Part shown: positions 6,650-12,971 of the stretch, piece by piece | Layout of the letters: the number at the start of each line of letters is the position of its first letter | Position numbering within the stretch: position 1 is the first letter of the stretch | Assembly: GCA_030754805.1 (NCBI GenBank) | Contig: JASLZO010000006.1 | Location: 1-16,423, forward strand | DNA length: 16,423 nt | Direction of reading: 5' to 3' | Source of the DNA: Dehalococcoidia bacterium | Lineage (GTDB): Bacteria; Chloroflexota; Dehalococcoidia; UBA6926 | Position numbers and translations under genes: made by a program | The notes under the pieces: model-generated | Databases searched by the model: none | Seen by the model: only the letters and a program-made list of their open reading frames with translations | What the model was told of the DNA's origin: nothing

Positions 6650-7537
6650 TCAGCCGCCTCTCTCATCTCGATACGCGGCATCGCGCTCGTTTCGGAATGC
6701 GTTCCACCCTCGCTCTTGAAGCACGCGCAGGCGCGACAACGTCTCCTCGTCGCGTTGAGAGCCGGTCCAGAGTTCCATGAACGTCTCATCGTCGCGGTAG
6801 TTGACGCCGGCGCCGAATCCTCGAAGTTCGTATGTCCGGTTAATCAGGGCTTTGTTCATGCGCATCGTCTGGTTCGGGAGCGAGGCCAGCTTTTTGGCCA
6901 TGTCTTCCGCCGTTGTCATCACATCGTCGGCGGGGACGACACGATTCACGAGCCCCACGAGTTTCGCTTCATGGGCGTCCATCAACTCCCCGAGCAATAG
7001 GATCTCTTTCGCCCGTTTGAGCGTCGTCAGATAGGGAGTGATCAGGAAAGGGGGCCCATATCCGTGCCTGATCTGGATCTCACCGAACTTCGCATCATCT
7101 GCGGCGACGGTGAAATCGCAAACCCCGGCAAGCTCACACGCTTGCCCTACGGCATAGCCTTTGACTGCGGCGATCACCGGTTTTGACAAGTCCCAGATCG
7201 CCTGATGCACCGATTCCGGTCCACCATCTCCATCACCGGCCCGACCTGGATCTCCAGCTTCGGTGCTGGCGAGAATGGCGGCGGACGACTCGTTCATGTC
7301 GCCACCAGCCGAGAACGCTCGTCCTCGGCCTGTGAGGATGATCGCGCGGACCTCGCCGTCAGCTTCCGCCTTCGCAAACGCTTCCAGAAGGAGCTTTGAC
7401 ACTTCCCGATTGATCGCGTTCAGCACCTCTGATCGGTTGATCGTCACCAGGGCGACCCCGTCGTTCGCCTCGTACAGGACCATCGGCTCGTCCGGGTATT
7501 CGCGCGGTGGAATCTCTGGAGGCGGTCTGTTCGACAT
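6650..7537 (-). CDS. Enoyl-CoA hydratase/isomerase (crotonase) family protein
   Basis: A 295-residue crotonase-fold protein. The oxyanion-hole/CoA-binding stretch is GRGRAFSAGGDMNE (70-83), and GQACELAGVCD (131-141) carries Glu135, equivalent to Glu144 of rat mitochondrial hydratase. The residue 20 positions later, Glu164 in rat hydratase, is Gln155 (FGEIQIRHG), so it is probably not a standard hydratase; isomerase or another crotonase reaction is more likely. A Gly/Asp-rich insert lies at about 93-107. Start ATG 7537 has AGGAG at 8 nt (7546-7550). A longer in-frame reading to 7660 is rejected because it spans the promoter. Transcribed divergently from the second crotonase. Confidence 0.88.
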   Translation of the reverse strand: MSNRPPPEIPPREYPDEPMVLYEANDGVALVTINRSEVLNAINREVSKLLLEAFAKAEADGEVRAIILTGRGRAFSAGGDMNESSAAILASTEAGDPGRAGDGDGGPESVHQAIWDLSKPVIAAVKGYAVGQACELAGVCDFTVAADDAKFGEIQIRHGYGPPFLITPYLTTLKRAKEILLLGELMDAHEAKLVGLVNRVVPADDVMTTAEDMAKKLASLPNQTMRMNKALINRTYELRGFGAGVNYRDDETFMELWTGSQRDEETLSRLRVLQERGWNAFRNERDAAYRDERGG

Positions 7538-7576
7538 GAAATCAACTCCTAGTGTGGCAAGCCACGAGGCTGGATG

Positions 7577-7592
7577 CGCCGTGATAATAGCA
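7577..7592 (-). promoter_or_regulatory. Candidate extended -10 promoter of the minus-strand crotonase
   Basis: The minus strand reads TGCTATTAT (7592-7584), an extended -10 of the TGnTATAAT type, giving a leader of about 40 nt before ATG 7537. No -35 is obvious, as is usual for extended -10 promoters. Confidence 0.4.
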
Positions 7593-7653
7593 ACCGCCCT
7601 CCCCATCCGGTTCTGAACGTATAGCGCTCTGGATTCCGATGCTGCAACCCGGT

Positions 7654-7681
7654 TTGACACTCGTCATCCGCCGGTGATAAA
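7654..7681 (+). promoter_or_regulatory. Candidate sigma-70 promoter of the plus-strand crotonase
   Basis: Perfect -35 TTGACA (7654-7659), 16-nt spacer, then GATAAA (7676-7681). It would start transcription about 25-30 nt before the ATG at 7715. The -35 is the best in the window; the -10 is imperfect. Confidence 0.5.
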
Positions 7682-7714
7682 CCTACGACAGCGTCACGAA
7701 AAAGGGGGACCGAG

Positions 7715-8503
7715 ATGACTCTATCCACGGACTTAGTTCTGTATGAAAAGCGCGACAGGATTGCTTATGTAACGCTGAATCGACCGGAAGCAATGAACTC
7801 GTTGAGTTCCGAAGTCGGTCGCGGGCTGAATGAGGCCTTTCGCGACATTCGTGATGACCCTGACGTCCTCGTCGCCATCGTGACCGGAGCCGGAGGCCGG
7901 GCGTTCTCCGCGGGCGCCGACTTGAAAGAGGTCAACGAGCGCCAGCAAGGTGGCGAAAGTGCATTCGCTGGAGGCGAAGACTCTCGTTACGTCCCTGAGA
8001 TGGGTGTATGGAAGCCGATTATTGCGGCGATCGATGGATACTGTGTCGCGGGCGGGCTTGAACTCGCGATGCAGTGTGATATACGCATCGCTACTGAACA
8101 GTCGCAATTCGGCCTTCCAGAGCCCCGATGGAGCATTAGCCCCGGCTACGGCCTGCACCACCTGGTCAGGATGGTTCCTATGGGCGAGGCAATGTACATC
8201 CTCCTGACTGGAAGCCGGATCGACTCGGCTGATGCGCACCGCATCGGGCTCATCCACAGCGTCCACCCAGATCGAGATTCGCTCATGGAGCGCGCACAGT
8301 CCATTGCCGAGGAAGTGAAGCTGTGCGCCCCGTTGGCCGTTCAGGCCATCAAAGAGATCAATTACGTTGGGAAGAACATGCCGCCGGAGTATTCCTACAA
8401 GTTCGCCGAGGGACTGACCGGAAAGATCGGCGACACCGAGGATGCCCTCGAAGGTCCGGCGGCTTTCGCTGAGCGCAGGCCTCCGAACTGGAAAGGGAAG
8501 TAG
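7715..8503 (+). CDS. Enoyl-CoA hydratase
   Basis: A 262-residue protein, the usual length for the family. The CoA/oxyanion segment is GGRAFSAGADLKE (60-72). Both catalytic glutamates of the hydratase pair are present: Glu116 in GGLELAMQCD (113-122) and Glu136 in FGLPE (132-136), 20 residues apart as in rat hydratase. The C-terminus FAERRPPNWKGK is typical. Expected reaction: syn-hydration of 2-enoyl-CoA to 3-hydroxyacyl-CoA in beta-oxidation-type degradation, in the cytoplasm. The start has GGGGGA 6 nt upstream. Unlike its divergent neighbour it keeps the full catalytic set, so the pair probably do different steps. Confidence 0.9.
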   Translation: MTLSTDLVLYEKRDRIAYVTLNRPEAMNSLSSEVGRGLNEAFRDIRDDPDVLVAIVTGAGGRAFSAGADLKEVNERQQGGESAFAGGEDSRYVPEMGVWKPIIAAIDGYCVAGGLELAMQCDIRIATEQSQFGLPEPRWSISPGYGLHHLVRMVPMGEAMYILLTGSRIDSADAHRIGLIHSVHPDRDSLMERAQSIAEEVKLCAPLAVQAIKEINYVGKNMPPEYSYKFAEGLTGKIGDTEDALEGPAAFAERRPPNWKGK

Positions 8504-8730
8504 ATTCTGGTCTAGGCCGCCGACCCATCTCCAAGCGCGACCAACTCCAACAGCGGATTCATCATCGCTGCGTTGTTGACGGCGCCACTCACCCGGCCGT
8601 GGGCCGTGTCGTTGACGACGGAGGAAAATACCGTTGGTATCGACCTCCAGTAGATGCTAGAGATTCGAGGCGAATCTACGGGCAGACGAGGGATAGAGAC
8701 GGTAGCCGATGCTACTTTTGGAATCCCGAC
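8504..8730. other. Convergent intergenic gap with two small inverted repeats
   Basis: This lies between two genes that end facing each other. Visible are AGATTCG-agg-CGAATCT (8661-8677) and CGGCC-gtg-GGCCG (8594-8606). Neither is followed by a T-tract on either strand, so neither is a clear terminator. On the minus strand, the frame after the TGA at 8731 is open for 72 codons to a TAG at 8512 but has no start and no recognisable protein. I see no gene here. Confidence 0.4.
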
Positions 8731-9576
8731 TCAACGGTTGGCAAGACCATTTTCGAAGGCGTTCCATCGAGGCGAAAGGTCCCGCGCCGCGGCCAGGAGT
8801 TGGTGAGGCTGCCGAATTCCGTCCTCGGTGACCACGTGGTCTACCAATGTCGGGGGAATCAACTCCCACGATCCGTCATCGGATGCTCCCTTGGGCAACC
8901 AGGGCGCAAGTTTGAGCGTGTCGGCGAGGATTTGGACCGGGATCCTCCTGGCGAGAGCCACCCGCGCGAGCTTGGCGGCCACTCGGGTGGTGATCGCGGA
9001 TCCGTCCGCCAGCAACGCGTTGCATCCCAGCAGCGCCACCTCGGCGGACCGCATCGCGCCATCCGCCTGCGCCTCTGGGATCAGATCAACCGGGATAGCT
9101 TCTTGGGCCAACTGCTCGACGATTTCTGTGGTGCCTTCGACTCCGTCGACCACTTTCACCGACTTCAATCGCTGTTTAGCTGCTATCAGCGCGGCGCGCA
9201 CCCCCAGCGAATAGCCCGCTGTCACGACGTGGTCGCCCATCAGCGATTGAGTCCGCCGCCCCAGCGATAGTGGCGTCGCCTCCAGGAGACGTGCCAGTCG
9301 AGACGCTGAGCGCGTCGCTGCGGCCATCCGATCCCCGACCCGGGCTTCGCGGGCAGTCACGAACGCTGCCACTCCAACATTCCTAATGGCCACGATGGTT
9401 GGTTGAGCCTCAGCGATTTGCCACGCGACTCTTCTCAGATTCTCCGGTTCGCCCAGGAACATTTCACCGAGCGCTCTGTGCAGGAGCAGGGAACCATCTT
9501 GAGCGAGCTTCGTCGCTGAATGCTCCTTCGCTCCAGCGAGCACACCGACCTCTTCTTCGAATTCGTTCCACTCCAT
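8731..9576 (-). CDS. eIF-2B alpha / MtnA-like family protein of unknown function
   Basis: A 281-residue protein with the C-terminal Rossmann-like domain of the initiation factor 2B / methylthioribose-1-phosphate isomerase / ribose-1,5-bisphosphate isomerase family. Visible are VKVVDGVEGTTEI (140-152), IPVDLIPEA (161-169), LLGCNALLADGSAITT (182-197) and RIPVQILADTLKL (211-223). Where sugar-phosphate isomerases of the family have G-A-D (catalytic Asp), this has G-C-N, so isomerase activity is doubtful. The N-terminal helical half is poorly conserved. ATG 9576 has AGGAA 8 nt upstream and lies 11 nt after the panC stop, so it is the last gene of the long operon. Function unassigned. Confidence 0.78.
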   Translation of the reverse strand: MEWNEFEEEVGVLAGAKEHSATKLAQDGSLLLHRALGEMFLGEPENLRRVAWQIAEAQPTIVAIRNVGVAAFVTAREARVGDRMAAATRSASRLARLLEATPLSLGRRTQSLMGDHVVTAGYSLGVRAALIAAKQRLKSVKVVDGVEGTTEIVEQLAQEAIPVDLIPEAQADGAMRSAEVALLGCNALLADGSAITTRVAAKLARVALARRIPVQILADTLKLAPWLPKGASDDGSWELIPPTLVDHVVTEDGIRQPHQLLAAARDLSPRWNAFENGLANR

Positions 9577-9587
9577 GCCGAGCGTTC

Positions 9588-10454
9588 CTAGAGGCCTGGT
9601 TGGCGATGGGCCGCCAGAACCAGGTTGTCGATCAATCGCGCGGGCCCGATTTGTACGGCCAGTGAAGCCATCGCGTCGCGGTCGATGATTCCGATGATCT
9701 CCTCCAAGGTCTCGTTGTCGGCGATCGAAACGTAGTCGACATTGGCCAGAGGCTCCGCCTCGAGGACCCCCCGCATCGTTTCCCGGAGCGAATCAGCATG
9801 TCGTCCCCCCGCGGCGAAAAGGTCGGAGGCGGATGACAGCGCCCGAAAAACCACGGGAGCCGCGGCGCGCTGCTCGGCGTTCAGATACGAGTTCCGGCTG
9901 GACATCGCGAGTCCGTCATCCTCGCGGATTGTCGGGACGACCACGATCTCGACTGGGATGTCCAGGTCGCGGACCATGCGCTTGATCACCGCGACCTGCT
10001 GCCCATCCTTTTGCCCGAAGTAGGCACGTTCCGCCTGAACGATGTTGAAGAGCTTGGCCACGACGGTTGCAACACCAGTGAAATGAACGGGCCTCGACGC
10101 GCCTTCCAGAATGGAGGCGATCCGGTTCGGCACCACGGTGACATCCAGGTCTGCGCCGTCCGGATATATCTCGACAACATCGGGGTGGAACAGCAGGTCG
10201 CACCCGGCCTGTTCGAGCAAACTCCGATCGCGCTCGAAGTCACGCGGGTATGCTTCCAGATCATCAGTGGGGGCGAACTGGAGTGGGTTCACGAATATCG
10301 AGACTGCAACTCCATCGTTCTCGGCGCGGGCACGCCCGATCATCTCGAGATGCCCATCGTGGAGGAAGCCCATCGTGGGAACGAACCCAAGAGAGGCCGA
10401 TCCCAGCGTCGCATGAGCGCGCCGGAAATCTGCGATCGTCGTCAGTACCTTCAT
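9588..10454 (-). CDS. panC: Pantothenate synthetase
   Basis: A 288-residue protein with the full set of family motifs: FVPTMGFLHDGH (24-35, ATP site with the HxGH-type signature), FVNPLQF (54-60), RPVHFTGVATVVAKLFNIV (121-139), YFGQKD (145-150) and AMSSRN (183-188, KMSKS-like). It joins pantoate and beta-alanine using ATP (forming AMP and PPi) in the cytoplasm to make pantothenate, the CoA precursor. Start ATG 10454 lies 15 nt after the MFS stop; the RBS is weak (GGAC/CGGGA). panB and panD are not in the window. Its presence among CoA-thioester genes may be coincidental. Confidence 0.96.
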   Translation of the reverse strand: MKVLTTIADFRRAHATLGSASLGFVPTMGFLHDGHLEMIGRARAENDGVAVSIFVNPLQFAPTDDLEAYPRDFERDRSLLEQAGCDLLFHPDVVEIYPDGADLDVTVVPNRIASILEGASRPVHFTGVATVVAKLFNIVQAERAYFGQKDGQQVAVIKRMVRDLDIPVEIVVVPTIREDDGLAMSSRNSYLNAEQRAAAPVVFRALSSASDLFAAGGRHADSLRETMRGVLEAEPLANVDYVSIADNETLEEIIGIIDRDAMASLAVQIGPARLIDNLVLAAHRQPGL

Positions 10455-10469
10455 CGGTCCCGGGTCCGA

Positions 10470-11792
10470 TTAGCGACTGGCGGTTGGCGAGGGGAGCGTG
10501 CCGCGCGCATAGTGACCGGGGCTCGTTTCGCGGATTCTCGCGATCGCCATGAACGGCACCAGAACCATGACCGCCCCCACGACACCGACCATCATCAGGC
10601 TGGTCGTGGCTGCGATGAATCCCCCGGCCAGCGGCGCACCGAACGCCAACGCCGCCGCGAACGTATCGTTCGCTCCGATCGCCCGCCCCCTCTCGTTCGG
10701 TGCCGTCGTGTCCGCGAGCAGGGTGGTGCCCGCGACATTCACAGCAGACCAACCGAAACCGACGAGGAACAGGCCCGCGGTGATGATGAGGAAGACCCCG
10801 GTAACAGGCACGAGGACGGCTCCGACTGCCTCGACCAGCAAACCGGCAAACATCAACCGCTTCCGCCCCAACCGATCGGCAATGCGCCCCATCGGAACGG
10901 AGAACGCGAACATTCCCACGACATGCAGTCCAACGGCGACCGAAATCATCGTGAGCGATAGCCCGCTTTCACGCATCACGAGCGGCGTCACCACCATCAT
11001 CATCGCCATCGTCCCTTGCGCGGTGGCATACGCTGCGAAGGCGACCTGTTTGATCGGGTCGGCCACGAACGTCTTGAAACCGGCGCCACCGGCAGTCGAT
11101 ACTTCTTGAGCAGCCGCGGGGATCTCATGCCCGGGCCAGTACTTCGATAGTTGCAGCGCGATCTGCTTCGGGTCGGGTCGAACGAGAAGGATCATGATCA
11201 TCGCGGGCACGATTCCGATCGGGACGAGTGCCCAGGAGACGGCGATTTCATCGAAGCCTGTTTCATCGGCGATCAGCGCGGCAGCGCCGATGATGACGGG
11301 CCCGACAAATGCGCCGACGACGCTCCCGGTCAGCACCCAGCCCAGGCCTTCAGCGCGGCGAGCCAGTGGGTACATGTCGGCGGCGGCGACGCGTAATTGG
11401 GTCACGGCCCCGATCCCCAGTCCGAAAAAGCTCATTCCGACGATGAACACAACGAAGGATTCCATCGGCATCGCCATCGCCAGCACGAGTGAGCCGATTA
11501 GGCTCATGGCGAGTCCTGCCATCATCCCCGGATTTCGGCCGAGCGCGTCGGTGATCCTTCCCATTGGATACGCAGCGACCAGCCGACTGATTCCCAGAAT
11601 GGCGCCGCCGATCCCCGCCCATGCGGACGAACCGAGTAGCGCGACGACCATGAGCGCGCTGACCGTGATGGCGACCTGCATTCCGGCACCCTGCATCGCT
11701 TGTGCCAGCGCAAAGTAGAGCGTGTTGCGCCGGATCAGGGCCGGAATCGGAAGTCGTTTGGGCTGGATGGACGCTGCCGCGGTGTCATCCAT
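10470..11792 (-). CDS. MFS transporter
   Basis: A 440-residue inner-membrane protein with about 12 hydrophobic segments in two halves. Each half has an MFS motif-A loop: PMGRITDALGRN (after TM2) and PMGRIADRLGRK (after TM8). The central loop (around LQLSKYWPGHEIPAAAQEVS) is hydrophilic. Two starts are possible. ATG 11792 gives the usual short N-terminus (MDDTAAAS...). GTG 11900 overlaps the deformylase stop as GTGA but adds 36 Arg-rich residues that do not look like an MFS N-terminus. I prefer ATG 11792, with low certainty. Substrate unknown; it could be a drug/metabolite exporter or an uptake system. Confidence 0.87.
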   Translation of the reverse strand: MDDTAAASIQPKRLPIPALIRRNTLYFALAQAMQGAGMQVAITVSALMVVALLGSSAWAGIGGAILGISRLVAAYPMGRITDALGRNPGMMAGLAMSLIGSLVLAMAMPMESFVVFIVGMSFFGLGIGAVTQLRVAAADMYPLARRAEGLGWVLTGSVVGAFVGPVIIGAAALIADETGFDEIAVSWALVPIGIVPAMIMILLVRPDPKQIALQLSKYWPGHEIPAAAQEVSTAGGAGFKTFVADPIKQVAFAAYATAQGTMAMMMVVTPLVMRESGLSLTMISVAVGLHVVGMFAFSVPMGRIADRLGRKRLMFAGLLVEAVGAVLVPVTGVFLIITAGLFLVGFGWSAVNVAGTTLLADTTAPNERGRAIGANDTFAAALAFGAPLAGGFIAATTSLMMVGVVGAVMVLVPFMAIARIRETSPGHYARGTLPSPTASR

Positions 11793-11896
11793 CACGGCGC
11801 CTGCCGTGTCACCGCCCCGCCGTTGTTGCACTCGGGCCTCCAGAACTTCCTGTCCACGAACGCGAACCAGCATAAAGCAGGACAACCGAAGCGGAC

Positions 11897-12400
11897 TCAC
11901 TGTGCTCGACGGAACAGATTCCTTCTGGCGGATTTGGCTTGATCGAGAAAGAGCGCGCCATTCAGATGATCGACTTCGTGCTGGAATGCCAATGCCTCGA
12001 AGCCTTCGCAGTGCAGAGCACGGATCCCGGATCCCGGTACATACCCCTTGACGACCGCCTGGCGGTAGCGCGTCACGTTCCCCGTGTACTCGGGGACGCT
12101 GAGACAGCCCTCTCGGACGGGATACGCGTCTGAGGTCTGGGTGATGATCGGATTGAGCATGAGCACTCGTCCGTGCCCTTCGCGGCGCTCCGGTTTTCTG
12201 TCCTTGGTGACGTCGACGATGATCGCGCGGACGGCGTGGCCGATCTGAGGCGCTGCGAGTGCGACGCCCGGTGACGCGTCTAGAGTGTCTGCCAAGTCTT
12301 GAAGTACCTGGTCGACCGTTGGGTCGGCGGTGTCGAGCTCGGCATTGTCATTCCGCGAGAGAGTTTCATCTGGGTACAGGAGAATCTCCCGGACACCCAC
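11897..12400 (-). CDS. def: Peptide deformylase
   Basis: A 167-residue protein with all three family motifs: GVALAAPQIG (45-54), EGCLSVP (97-103) and QHEVDHLNG (140-148). These supply the metal ligands Cys99, His141 and His145 and catalytic Glu142. Motif 1 has Ala in place of the second Gly of the usual GxGLAAPQ. It removes the formyl group from nascent proteins at the ribosome. Start GTG 12400 lies 9 nt after the ACT-protein stop and no clear SD is visible, so translational coupling is likely. The stop overlaps a possible GTG start of the MFS gene. Confidence 0.95.
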   Translation of the reverse strand: MGVREILLYPDETLSRNDNAELDTADPTVDQVLQDLADTLDASPGVALAAPQIGHAVRAIIVDVTKDRKPERREGHGRVLMLNPIITQTSDAYPVREGCLSVPEYTGNVTRYRQAVVKGYVPGSGIRALHCEGFEALAFQHEVDHLNGALFLDQAKSARRNLFRRAQ

Positions 12401-12409
12401 GCGGGTTGG

Positions 12410-12955
12410 CTACAGTGTCGCCGTCTCGATCTCGGTGAGCGAAATCGCACAATGGATTTCCTCGCTGAGTTTGTCGAGACGACCGCGGAGTCCGGCCTTT
12501 TCCACGGATTCCGGGACGACGAGTTCCATCGTCATGATGTACATGGGTGTCGATCCCTCCACGACATGAGTCGAGAGATCAACAACGTTGATCGAATCGG
12601 ACGCCAGCATCTCGGTGACCGCAGCGACGATTCCGGGATGATCAGCCCCGTGGAGCGTCAATGAGTACGAAACTCCTTCCACGGTGCGACGAAGACCCTC
12701 GTCGGCCTCTGGATACGGATCGATATGGACCTGCAACCCCTGAGTCGCGGTGATGCCGACCATCGCGGTCCGCAGAGAATTCTCACTGCCCATGGGCACG
12801 GTGATGATCATGATCATCATGAACGCCCCCCTGAGCATCGTCATCGAGGAATCTTCGATATTGCAGCCTGCATCCGTCATCGCTCGGGACACGGCCGCGA
12901 CAATGCCGGGCCGGTCCTGACCGAGCACATTCAGCACGTATCGTGGATTCGTCAT
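12410..12955 (-). CDS. Two-ACT-domain protein (GcvR-like)
   Basis: A 181-residue protein made of two ACT domains. The first begins YVLNVLGQDRPGIVAAVSRA and the second YSLTLHGADHPGIVAAVTEM; each has the conserved D-x-PGIV loop that binds small ligands, often amino acids. GcvR and related regulators have this tandem layout with no DNA-binding or enzymatic domain. ATG 12955 is taken as the start; an in-frame GTG at 12967 adds four residues and is only 4 nt after the CoA-transferase stop. The ligand and the regulated target cannot be read from sequence. It sits between a CoA-transferase and def in the same operon. Confidence 0.88.
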   Translation of the reverse strand: MTNPRYVLNVLGQDRPGIVAAVSRAMTDAGCNIEDSSMTMLRGAFMMIMIITVPMGSENSLRTAMVGITATQGLQVHIDPYPEADEGLRRTVEGVSYSLTLHGADHPGIVAAVTEMLASDSINVVDLSTHVVEGSTPMYIMTMELVVPESVEKAGLRGRLDKLSEEIHCAISLTEIETATL

Positions 12956-12971
12956 GGCGTCGGTCACGCTC

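Noticed and set aside
8661..8677. AGATTCG-agg-CGAATCT hairpin as a terminator
   Set aside because: The 7-bp stem has no T-tract on either strand; noted only within the gap description.
8512..8733. Readthrough of the TGA of the eIF-2B-like gene into a 72-codon open frame
   Set aside because: The protein already ends where its family usually does, the extension has no recognisable fold or second copy, and an open frame of this length is not rare at this GC content.
8599..9270. A 223-codon plus-strand open frame opposite the eIF-2B-like gene
   Set aside because: It is Arg/Gly-rich with no family resemblance, while the minus strand shows clear 2B-family motifs.
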